The position numbers and the translations under genes are program-made. From Caenorhabditis remanei (Eukaryota > Nematoda > Chromadorea > Rhabditida > Rhabditidae): 64,000 bases of DNA. The stretch covers positions 10,104,587 through 10,168,586 of the forward strand of contig NC_071333.1 of assembly GCF_010183535.1 (NCBI RefSeq), written 5' to 3'. Within the stretch, counting starts at the first letter, position 1. Each line of letters begins with the position of its first letter. The notes below the pieces were generated by a model. The model saw only the letters and a program-made list of their open reading frames with translations. It did not search any database and was not told the origin of the DNA. Shown piece by piece: positions 10,837-22,500 of this stretch.

Positions 10837-13800
10837 ATGTGCACTCGTTTTTTCGGTCAGAAACGTGCATTTTCTAAATTTCTTCAAATTTCTTCTCAAG
10901 TGAAGGAGGCATTAGCAAATGGAGAAGGTGTGGTTGCTCTTGAAAGTACTGTAATCACTCATGGATTGCCGTATCCACATAATTTGAGGTAATTTGTGTT
11001 GCTTTCCATTTATATTTCAATTTATAATGTTTTCATTCAGTACTGCAAAAAGTTTGGAACAGAAAGTCCGATCTTCTGGCAGTCATCCAGCTACAATCGC
11101 ATTGTTCGATGGAAAAGTTAGTTATTAAATTTTTTTTTATCCTATTTTCACTTTTCTAAAACTCAGATTCATGTAGGATTGGATGACGAAAAATTGGAAA
11201 AACTTGCATCAAGCAAGACTGCAGTGAAAGTTTCCACTAGGGATATTGCAAAAACTCTAATTAGGGTGAGTCAACAATTTTCCATTCTTATTTTCAGATC
11301 TCTAAACTATTAACTTTAAGAAAGAAGTCGGTGGAACAACTGTTGCATCAACCATGAAAATCGCACACGCTGCTGGAATTAGTGTTTTTGCAACTGGTGG
11401 AATTGGTGGTGTCCATCGAGGAGCTGATCAAAGTAAGAGTCTATTCAGAGAGAGCATTTATTAATTTTTTGCAGCATTCGATATCTCTGCGGATCTTCAG
11501 GAACTTTCCAAGACTCCTGTCTGTGTAGTGTGCTCCGGCGTAAAAAGTATTCTAGACATTCCAAAAACCGTTGAATACCTGGAAACTCATTCTGTGAACT
11601 GTGCGGTATACGGAATACAAAACGATTTTCCTAGTTTTTTCACTCAAAAATCGGGAAGCAGAGCGCAGTTCAGTACAGAAAAATTGGAAGAAGTTGTGCA
11701 ATTGTTGAGTGAGTAAATTCAATGACTGTTCGTATTTATTTTCACGTTTCAGAAACATCGAAATCTCTTGGGCTACCATATGGTACTATCTTGGCTTGTC
11801 CGATACCCGAGAAATATGCTGCAGATGGTGATGTGATTCAAAAAGCAATAGATCAAGCTGTACGAGAAGCCATGTAAGTTTTATTTTTATTTTTTTATTA
11901 TGTCATGTTTCTTGATTTTTCAAATTTAACTCGGTTTTTTTCTGCAGAGAACAAAAAATTGCATCCCAAAGCGTAACCCCATTCATTCTATCCCGGGTTA
12001 ACGAACTCACACAAGGAGCTTCTATGAAAACAAGTAATTTTTTTTCCATTTTTCCACAATACCCCATATTTTTTATCTTCAGATATTGCACTTCTGGAAA
12101 ACAATGCGTCAATTGCGGGAAGATTAGCTGCCAAACTAGTGGATAGAAGACCAATTACAGTCACTCATTCTCAACCTTCTACATCTTCTCCAAGAAAACC
12201 AAAAGTGGTGAGTCAAAGAGAACACACGGTTTTCCTCATTGAAGTATCTTTTTTTGTCCTTTACTCCCTCAAATCCTTTCTGTCGGAAAAGTTTGAAACA
12301 ATACCAACGAGTTTAGTTTTGTCTAGACAAATAGTCAACGCCTACCAGTTTCAATGACATTTATTTGTATTTGCAAAACAAATCACGAATGTTTTCAGGT
12401 ATCTATCGGAGCAGCTATCGTTGATTTTGAAGCGATCACGACCGAGTATTTGAAGGTGAGAATGAAACAAAAAAACGAGAGGTGTCAAAGTGAACTACAT
12501 AGAAACTGAGAGGGAGAATCGGTAGAAAAACAACGAAAGAGGGAAATGTTTCAGGGTGGCTCGAAGAGCTTAAAGAAACAGAACACGTACATTTTTGTGA
12601 TGAGGAAGTTATCAAGATTGTAATGGAACTTTAGTTGTTGAAAGGTTTTCTTCTTTTTCATTTGTTTTGAAAAAAAAATTGTTTTAGGGGTTCAAGTTCC
12701 GCCACAACCTTGAAATAAAGGAATGAGAATGGTCAAAAAAGTAAAAATCAAACCGTTAATTAATCTTGAAGAGTAGCGGTTTCAAGTTGTCTAGCATTAT
12801 GTGCAGCAATAGCTTGTTGTAGTTCCTCTCTGATTTCATCTCCACGAACGGTAAACTCGTTCTCGACTTCCTCAATGACAGAGTGTTTCAAGAATGGAGA
12901 ATATCCAGGGAAGCTCCGAACACGGCTCACTCTTGATGATTGCGTTGAAGTGCTTTCAGCCAAGTTCGCATTGCTCTTGAAGCTCTCAATGTATCCATCT
13001 CCGTGTCGATCGCTGGAAATAATAGTGATAAATTAGACAAAAGTATTAATGCTTACTAGTCATTGATCATTTGCGAGTAGTATTCCAATTCAGCCATCTC
13101 TGTCTCGACTTTTTCAATATCCTTACGAAGAGCAGCAGTCATGAAAAGTTTCACGGGGGCCATGATACAGAATGCCAGACAACCAACGATTTCGGTATTA
13201 GAATGGAGCCACCTAAAAAAACTAAAATTACGGGTTTCATTCTTGAATGCTTACTTCTTGATATGAACATGACAATCGTTTGAATTGTCGATCGGACAGA
13301 ATAACTTGGTGATGTTGAGAAAATCTAGAAAAAAATCTGTTTGACGGCCGAGTTGAAATCATATTTGTACCTGAGCAGGTCTTCAGAACTTCTGTCGGTG
13401 GGCAGCAGGTCAAAGCTTGATAGGCGTTGTCCCAGACTGGACAAAGAGTTTTCTGGAAAAAACATCTTGTGTAAAAACTGTCTGTAAGTTCTATTTTTGC
13501 CAAATCGTTCTTTCGATTTTTCACTATACGATTTACTTTTTTTGCAAACTTACGCTGCTCTGATGGAGTACTTGAATGTGGGAATGGAGCGAAGTGTGCG
13601 CGGTGGACATGAGATTTGCGAACACGAAAACCATGACGGCATCGATTACCAGTGTGCAACATGTCAACCAATGACAGAAAACAACAATGGCAATTTGTCG
13701 TTGTCGAATGGCGACAATTGATGAGACACAAAGAAAGGCCTGTAGAAATTCAAATGAATTAAACATCAAAAAGTTCACTCTTACCAAGCAAACATTGATG

Positions 13801-15978
13801 AGACAATAACCGATGACATACGGGTCGTACTTGTGAATTGGGATCAATACGAACAGTGGATTTGTCAGCATAAAGGTGGTAGCCACAAGAAAGAGAATGA
13901 CAGATATGAGAAGTACCAAGTTACAGCCGTAAAGCCAAGCAGCTTTGCCGCACCGCATTCTGAAAATGAAAAGAGAAGTTGCGCTCAATGATAAAAACTG
14001 TGAAAAATCAATGGGAAGGTTTTCAAAAACATTAGGAAAAACTTGGAAGAGAAAAGAAGGAAGAACGGAAAACACATATGTTTGTTTCTTCTTTACGAGG
14101 AATGATTTGCGAGAGAAACAGTGATGATGGTTCTCTCGTCCTATCTGATTGAAAAATGGAGGGGGGAGGAAAAAAATAGATGGGAACTGTGTGGAAGCTT
14201 CCGGCACTGCCAATCGGGAGGACAGCTTTTTGATGCGTTGATATTTGTTCAAAGTATCAAAGTGGCTTTGTGTCACACGTATGAAAAATCGCATCAACCA
14301 AAAAATGTTGTGAGAACTATCAAAAAGTTTTCTTTTCAAAAAAATTCCGTTCTATTTTTGTTTTCAGGAGGATGGCGCTTCATACAATGGTCAAGTGGTT
14401 CAACGAATGGGAGGAGTGGCAAGAAACCATGCAGATGCGCTTGGCAGGTTAGTTACAATTTTGAATGAATGGAGAAAAGTAGTGAGAGAGAAAAAAGAAA
14501 TTACCAAAGTGCGTGTTTACTCTATAACTGTTTTCGAATTCGAATGAGATGAGATTTTGACTCATTTCAAAAAAGAAAGAAAGGAAGAATAGAGTGCGGC
14601 AATAAACGACTATTGACTTTTGGTTAATGAGATGTCGTCATTTTGTCCAGACATTCGAAAAAAGTTTTTGAATGAAAGAAAGGGAACAGCAGAGAGCGAT
14701 AAGCAAAAGATGAATGCATACACACTTGATTCAAATGATTCACTCTTTGGAGTAAAGGTCACTGTATAAGATTCTAACCTGATTGATTTTTGATGTTTCA
14801 ATGTTAAGCAAATGTTAGTTCTATATCGAAATGCTTAGTTGTTGTATCTGATGTTAAAAACTCAAAAGGAATAAGAAAGAGTTTTGACAAAACTCTTAAA
14901 TGAATACCATTACAGATTGGGTTGCGATTCTATCTTTATTTCTGCAATTGGCGACGATCAGAATGGACAATTCTTCCGACAACATAGTGACAGATTTGTG
15001 TGTGCATCACATTCGTCTTCGCTCTGTTGATACATTCTATGATAATATTTTCAGGACACCAATAGAGTGAAAGTGGTACCTCACAAACCAACATGCACAT
15101 ATCTAGCCGTGAATGTTCGAGGGAATGTGAAATATGGTATTGTGACTTGTGAGCCTCTTCTGAGTTGCCTCACCCCGTCATTGGTAAGAAAAGCAATAAT
15201 GAGAATACGAGAATTACTGTTCTTAAATGTAGATTGAAAGCAATGAAGACGCTCTAGAATCAGCTGACTTCATTCTTCTCGATGCTAACTTACCAGTTCC
15301 AGTTATGACCAGAACTTTGGAAATTGCGAAGAAACATGAGAAACAAGGTATTTATTGTTTAATAGGAAGAAGTGATAGAATAAATTTCACAGTTTGGTTT
15401 GAGCCAACTGATATCGAGAAAACGAAGAAAGTGTTTGACACCGGCATGGTTGGAGCAGTAACAGCCGCGTCACCAAACGCCAATGAGTTCCTGAAATGGG
15501 CAAAGCTCTGCCATGTATCTGTTGATCCTTCCGTCATTGATTCCGCAGATAGTGTACTTGAACTTATCGAAAAAGAAAAAACGAAATTGCTCCTGAACAC
15601 CTCGGTGTTTGTTGTGACACTGTCAAATAAAGGATCAGCAGTGGCATACAGGTATTTTGTACATTTTTTAATCCGGCAACCAAACTAAAACTGTTTTCCA
15701 GAAACAAGTTAGGTCAGCTGGAGTATCAATCACTTCCTCCTCCGCTTCACATGGATAAGATTATTTCAGTTTCGGGTGCTGGGGATAGGTAACTTTTTTC
15801 TTTTTCTGTCAAAGAGTCCACATTTTTTGTTTTCAGTTTCAACAGTGGCGTTATTGCGGGTTTGGTCCATAATAAAACAGTTGTCGAATCTCTTCAAATC
15901 GGCCAGGAATGCGCTCGGCTCACTCTCCAGTCAACATTGGCTGCATCTGAAGCAATCAGTTCACATCTATTGGCATAA
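10837..15978 (+). CDS. Bifunctional pseudouridine-5'-phosphate glycosidase / pseudouridine kinase
   Basis: Sixteen exons join in frame to 651 residues: 10837-10988, 11041-11116, 11167-11265, 11321-11432, 11475-11708, 11753-11873, 11948-12033, 12083-12207, 12399-12455, 14368-14447, 14916-14997, 15055-15183, 15233-15347, 15393-15651, 15702-15788, 15837-15978. The N-terminal half is PsuG/IndA-like: [61 protein letters not shown] and [10 protein letters not shown]. The C-terminal half is a PfkB sugar kinase: [15 protein letters not shown] (GG...N sugar-binding motif) and VSGAGDSFNSG (GAGD catalytic motif). In this family the kinase phosphorylates pseudouridine and the glycosidase splits the phosphate to uracil and ribose 5-phosphate. 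The first 20 residues are basic and amphipathic ([15 protein letters not shown]), so mitochondrial import is possible. An upstream in-frame ATG at 10777 is the alternative start. Intron 9 (12456-14367) contains the tetraspanin gene on the other strand. Confidence 0.93.
12760..13958 (-). CDS. Tetraspanin, nested in an intron of the opposite-strand gene
   Basis: Six exons (13958-13785, 13739-13554, 13452-13371, 13324-13255, 13212-13057, 13012-12760) give 306 residues in frame. The ATG sits one base after a TTTTCAG acceptor, as expected for SL trans-splicing. Four hydrophobic segments lie at about residues 12-31, 43-66, 72-98 and 179-196. The large loop between the third and fourth has the tetraspanin-like paired cysteines, but as CCPPTE rather than the usual CCG, plus further Cys residues. 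The tail is long (about 110 residues), with a charged coiled-coil-prone stretch ([15 protein letters not shown]) and a Ser/Arg-rich part. Tetraspanins organise partner proteins in plasma or endosomal membranes; partners here are unknown. The gene lies wholly inside host intron 12456-14367, in antisense orientation. Confidence 0.88.
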
Positions 15979-16030
15979 TTATGTTATTTTCAAGTTGTAT
16001 TGTTATCTATGTCCTGTGGAAACTATGTTT

Positions 16031-16036
16031 AATAAA
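16031..16036 (+). terminator. Polyadenylation signal of the pseudouridine gene
   Basis: AATAAA, 53 bases after the stop codon at 15978. Confidence 0.8.
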
Positions 16037-16056
16037 CAGGAGATTGTATTCAAATC

Positions 16057-16062
16057 TTTATT
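16057..16062 (-). terminator. Possible distal polyadenylation signal of gap-1
   Basis: TTTATT on the plus strand reads AATAAA on the minus strand, about 520 bases beyond the gap-1 stop and 20 bases from the plus-strand signal of the convergent gene. I saw no closer canonical minus-strand signal between 16063 and 16584, but variants may be used. Confidence 0.45.
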
Positions 16063-16584
16063 CGTGGAATCATTTTGTTTTATCAGACAATATTTCAACA
16101 AATTTCAGAGTTTACGGTTTCGAGGAAAGCAATTATCAAAAAAATTCAAGTTGTGAGATCGACAAGCTGAAAAATAACAGGTTGTTGTTTATGGCGTAGC
16201 TTTGGCCTGGGTGAAAAATACTATGATGAGAGAAGAAGGTGTGAAGTTGAAGTGCTTGATAATAAAAGTGTTTTCTCATAGTCTTTTGGTGGAACACTTT
16301 GGTCGGGGGGAAAACGGTTTGAATCACAAGTTTTAAAGATCGATTTGATATGCGCACCGGCAACTACAGAGGGTATGTTCGGGATGGTCTATTATGTCAT
16401 ATAGTTATGTGGTGCTGAGCGTGAAGCGAAGCGACAAGTATTCGGGCTTTTTGGGTAGTACAATTTAGAGTCAATGGGTCGGATTATTGGGTTTACAGAA
16501 TAAGTGTAGAATTATGTTAAGTATTGGGAGAATTATGCCCCTATTGTTTGTATCAACTATAATATATTACGCCATCAGACATCA

Positions 16585-19500
16585 TCAAGTTTGTTTTTGA
16601 CTGCACTCCGCTGGAGCTTCCTCCATCTTTATTTGACCCTGAAATATAATACTTTGGTTATTTTTTTCCCTTTTAATTGGCTCTATTCACAACTTACTTT
16701 ATTCTCTTTCTCGTATTCTTCATGTGCTAGTTGAATGGCATCCGTGACGTCGATAGTGGAACAGAGGGTAGCAATAAGTGACTCTTTGTGCATTTGTCTT
16801 TCTCCTTCGGCTACATAGCTCGCTTTGAGCAGTTCCGGTGCAGTTTTTTCATCTAATTCGGCATTTGACTGCAGTTGGTCTCTCCATTCAATCATTGTAT
16901 CACGATACTTGTACAATAGATTCTAAAAGATCAATGATTAGTTTGAGTAGAAAAGACAAAGATCAGAACGTACATGAATTTTGTCCACATGTCTTTCAGC
17001 GTCAACAAAGAAGTGCTCTCCTGGTTCTTCTGCGGTCTCATGAGTTGCACGGTTACGTTGTCGTTCAATAGCGTTCAACCTGAAATTGAAAACGAATTCA
17101 TAATTATAAAGAACAGTTTTACACGTACCAATCATTTGCTTCGACTCCTCCTGGTGCTTCGAATTCAACTTGAGAAGTCTCACAAGCAATAGTGATGATG
17201 TTCTTGTTATCAACAGTGACTGATTTAATATCTGACAACAATATAGTCCCCTTTGGTGCACATTGAACATCCTTCTGCCAGATAAGATTGCTATCAGTCA
17301 GTTGGACATAACGCTTCTTGTAGTGCAGTACTTTTTTCCAGGCCAAACGGCTTCGGTCAACTTGTTGGAGGTTTCCGAACTGTAAGAGAAATATTTATGT
17401 TAATTCTGGAGAATACGGTAAATACCTTAAAAACTGTGCATTTCGGTGGTTCAGTACGATCTCCAACCAAAGAAATGTTGTCAAGGAAGGTAGCCATAAG
17501 AAGTTTGTGTTGTTCACTTGTCACTGTTTCAAACACTCCATTCAGCCAGATTTCCTGAATTTATACCATATTTAACCGTTTCACAGTAGCCATGTACTAC
17601 CTTTGAAGACAATGGTCCCTCGCTAACACTACAGTTCGACAATCTTTGAAGAAGTTTTGAGAGCAACAAAAGAGTTCTGGACACACGGAGATCTGGTTGG
17701 TCCTTTCGGATCTCAAAAGCTTTTGGATTTAGAATTGCGGCGGCAAAGAAACGCATTATGACAAATGATGAGACGGCAAGACGTTGAACACCTGGACGGA
17801 CTGGAAGATAAATCATTATTACACTGCTGTGACTGACCAGTTGACTTACCACTATGAGTTCCAACAACATTTCTCAAGTCATATAGCAGTTGTTTGATAA
17901 GATGTGGACAGTCAGAAGAGCTAGTTGTGACACGTTCAAACAACATTTGGAAGTAGACCAACAAATTGTTTCTGTTCTTCTCCAAGGATGCTCCAACAAC
18001 GACTCTAGCTGGGTCAACTTCGCAATTCTTACGCTCCTTGTAGATCTAAAACAGAAATTTTTGTGTCAATAGTATGAATAAAACCACATACCTTATCGAC
18101 AACTGGTTTCAATGTAGTGATCAAATACATTTTACCGAATGTAGTCAAGATCTCGAACAACATCTTTCCAGAAAGAGATTGTCCACGGAACAATGTATTC
18201 TCATCCCTGTTACAAACCACAGTTACGTCTTTACTAATTGAACAATGACTCACTGGCACTTTAAGATACTATTGACGTAGAGAGAGCTGAGAACTGGACG
18301 AATACGATCCGTTTGTGCCATGAGTTCAACCAAAGAACGGGATACTGGTCCGAGTTCAACCTTCGGAAGAGCTTCAATGACAGCAACAAGTGATGCCGTG
18401 AGTGGTTGAACATCTCCAGCCGAGAAGAGGAGATCGAGAAGTGGTCTGAAAATGGAATTGAGTAATTTGGATACATTTGTTCATATCTTTGAAGGTTATA
18501 GAAATAAACTCACTTGTACACTTGCATGCGTAGAATATGATCAATTTGATAGGTGGTTCTTAAAGTGACTTCTCCAATATCTCCACCTTCTTCACCACTA
18601 TCACCTTCCTCATTAGTTTTCGCACGCAAGTAGAACCACTTAGCTGGTCCAGACTTCCAGTTCTCGTCCACGTCAACTCGAACTTGACCGTGAAAAACTG
18701 AATTGATGCCCTTTAGGAGATCCTGCCAGAGAGTCAATTTTAACGAGAGCATTCCTTCAGCACATGGCATTTCTAACCATTCCTTGCTTCGCTTTTCGTC
18801 AGCGTCGATGGACAGCTTGCCCACTTCCTAAAAGAAGAGAGTTTTTTTCCCAGAAAAAAGAGGAGCCTATTCAAAGCACATGAAAAAGGAGAAAAAGAAA
18901 AAGTACATACGCTGGAATTGTTGATTATGGACACGAGTAGGAGTAGAGATTGATTCTCTTTGAGTTTCAATCCACCGTAGTCGACGACTCTGCAAGACAT
19001 AAACCATTGTTTGAGGAGATAACAAACCACAGAGATGAGTGTTGCAAAGAATAAGCCAAAAGTACAAAAATTACAAGCTCCCACACAGAAATAGCTGTAG
19101 CCTAGACAATAATCGTTTTTCTCAGAAAACAAGCATAAGAATGTGTAAGAAACATCTTGTATACAGCATCAATGTTTTGTTGTACTCCAATTTCTATTCG
19201 CACATTGCTTACCCAACGGCTTTGTGCAAAGCAAAACGGATTGTTTACAAAATGACGTTGACGGAACGTTCTTTTTTTTAGGCTTTGGCAGCGTTACAGA
19301 AGTGTCTAATTGTAAAGGATGAATATAAGATTCTACTAATTTGCGGAGTCTTTTGTTCATTAGAACTCGATCAAGGAACAAAAAGAAGGGACAAAATGGA
19401 AAAAGAAAAAAGAGTGAGATGTTCCCACTTCAGACAGCGGAAGTGGTGGAAACTAAGTTGAGTTGATCATATTTAGTGAGTCAGGCGCACAAAGAAAGAA

Positions 19501-22500
19501 CAAAACAAGATTGAATATTCAATGAAGACGAACCCTTCGAAAACTGAGACATCCTCCGAAACTGAAATGCTAGATTTTGAAATTCGCATTATACTAGGAT
19601 TAGAATTTTAAAATTTCTCTTTTCTGAAATGCAGAGTTTTCTAGTTCATTTTTGAATTCCGACTCTAATTTATAGTTGAATTTGAATACGTTGTAAAGTG
19701 TGGGCGGAGATGTAAAGGGTCTATTTATAACATATTTTCATAGCGCCGTCTGGACATACTAGTGCTCAGGCCGCTCTTTCCTGAACTGCTACAATTTCTA
19801 ATGAGCGCGGGCGTACTACAATTTTTGAGACTGAGACAAATATGTCGAAAACGGAAACTGAGAAGCAGAAGTAGGAAGCAAAAAAAGGCGGGGGTGTCAC
19901 CAGATGAAATATAAGAAGACATGTTTGTTTTCTTCTGTAACGGAGAACAGAATTGAAACAGAACATCGTGAATAAAAAACCCCGAAGCTTATGACTGGGA
20001 GGACCAGCGCATGAATAAGTAATGGATGACTAATTTTATTAGTGGTACGCACAAACGTAAACGTCAAACAGCATTTGCGTGCAGCAGTTTTTTTTACAGC
20101 AGAGGTGTAAAAATACGACAATGTGGATCCATCTGGCATTTTCTCTTCTAAAAAAATTAACACAATTTTTATGATCCCACTCATCCGTTCAGTTTCGCAG
20201 AAAAAAACACATACACAAAGAAGATCAGAAAAGTACTCAAAAGCGTCTCGTCTACCAGCGGGGGTGGTTATTTGTACAGTTAGTGTTGTCGGTGACAACC
20301 GCCCGGCTGGATGGTTCTCTGTTGGTGCGAGGAGGAGGAGCAGAAGAAAAGTAGAAATGAATTGAAGATTTGTTACAAAAACACTGCACAAAGAGATACC
20401 TGATGTTGGTAATTCATTTTCACTTCCGACGCAAAATTAAAACCGAACGAAAACTAAGAACGGGGACGTTTCCCGCACAATGTGTTTGCCATTAGATTAA
20501 ATTTATAGCAACGCAAAAGTCGGCCTATTTGTTATTTTATCGATGGGTGATGGGGGGTTGAGATGATGATGGAGGAAGAGGAGAGAATGAGTTTAGAAAA
20601 TGGAATAGTTATCTTATTTCAAAACAATTCAAGGAAAAATTTGATCATTTTGCTTTGTTTTTCTATTATTACTATTATTTGGAATTCGATACCAATAGCT
20701 TTGATAGTTGTTATAATTGTCTTTGTTCTTAATTCAATTTTTCAGAAGCTACAACACCGATTCTTCAAAACGGAACAGAGGCACTCACTGCGCGAAGTCA
20801 GACTATTTGACTCAGAGACAATAATACTCGGACACAAAAACTATTCAGCTGCCTCTCGAAATATTTTGAGCAATCATATGGTTTGACCCGTCTTGAGAGG
20901 GTGATAAAGAGAAGCCAAGATCAGAGTGGTGGCGGGAAAATGAGTGAGTAAAAGAAATTGAGGGAGTGAGAGAGAGCGCATCTTCCAGATGTGCAACTGG
21001 GAGTTCCGAAAGAGCTCAATTTAACGGAGGCAAAAAAAGTTTCAAATTTCAAAGATGAAAGATTCATTCCCGGCAAAAAAAAACAGAAGGGCAAGAAAGA
21101 GCAAAAGAACATAATTGCGAGACTAAGGATACGAGAAAGTTGAGAAAAATGACTTTCAGAGAGACGACAATTAACTTCCAGACGGATGGTCCCTATAAAA
21201 TATTTAGAAACGACTGGTGTGGCAAAAATTAATTGAATGTCATATGAGCTTGAAAAATAATTCATGAACTTTTTGCCAACTGTTGGTCGGATCACAGGGT
21301 CCTCCCAATCCCAATGAAAAGAAAAAGAGAATTTTTGTTTCTTCCGTTAAAAGTTGTGCTCTCATTGAATGCGAGAAAAAGAATGAAGAGATGAGATAGT
21401 GAAGTTAGACTTCCGGGGGCCCACATTTAACAGAACTCTTCTTTTTCTTCATTTCAATTCTTTGCCGACAAAAGATGCAATGCAATTGAGCCGAGTACAA
21501 GGTGTAATTCATATTTTATTGCGCTCTTCCTCTTTTTCTCTATTTTCACGCCAATTTGTTCCTTGCAAATTGCCGCCTTCTTGTCTTCACAACCCCCGCC
21601 TTCCTTTTACTTTCCCTCCCTCGAAGAACTTGAGGTCATTTAAAAAGGAAAACGGTGTGTTTAAAATGGAACAATTAGAAAAAGATAAGGAACTCCCACG
21701 CAGGTGAGACGTTTCGCCTTACGGTGATCAAGAGTTGGACGCATGCCAAACAGCTGTTTGCTCTCTCTCACGGGTAGCTCTTGCGGTGCAATGTCACCTT
21801 CATTAATATCACAATATCAGTTGAAAGAGCAGCAACACGCTACCCACGGCTTCCGGTCCCTTCTTTTCTGTTTCTTCTTTTTCTTTTCTCCGCCACCAAC
21901 AATCCAAGTATTTCGGGGGTATATCTCATGGAAAAAGGTCGAGAGAAGGAGAAAGTTCGCCGTTGAGTGATTGATAGTCAGTACATCAGAGAATAAAAAT
22001 GAGGCCATGGACTACTCGATATTTCAAAATAGTGGGTATAATTGGATTTCGAAACTTTTTTCTTGTTTTCCTATAACATGGTCATACTGAATATGAATAA
22101 TAAGAATAATAATAGAAACTTATATCATTTTTCTTCCTCCTACGCATCTATCTCATTTTCTTCTATGTTTTTCTCATTAACGGTTGATGGCTATCTTTAG
22201 AGCAGAAGTGCCAGATTTGCGTAAAGAAAACAAGACCTCTCACAACTTGTCAGAGAAGGAACAAGGAAATAGAAAAATACGTTGAAAACTGAGAAGAACT
22301 GCTGGAAAACAGAATCTGGAAAGAAAGTTATACATAATGTGGGCGTTGAGCTATTCGAAATCCGGCATGCCACCCACCAACCGACAAAAATAGGAATATG
22401 ACAGGTCAAGCAGAAAGAAAAACATAGCATAGAAGTGGTATTCGGAAGCAATAATGTTCGAGCACCAGACCTGCCGTTGAAATAAGTGTTTTCTTTTCTT

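Noticed and set aside
13533..14339. 268-codon minus-strand ORF
   Set aside because: It reads through two tetraspanin exons plus introns and upstream DNA. The spliced model with ATG at 13958 gives a proper four-helix protein.
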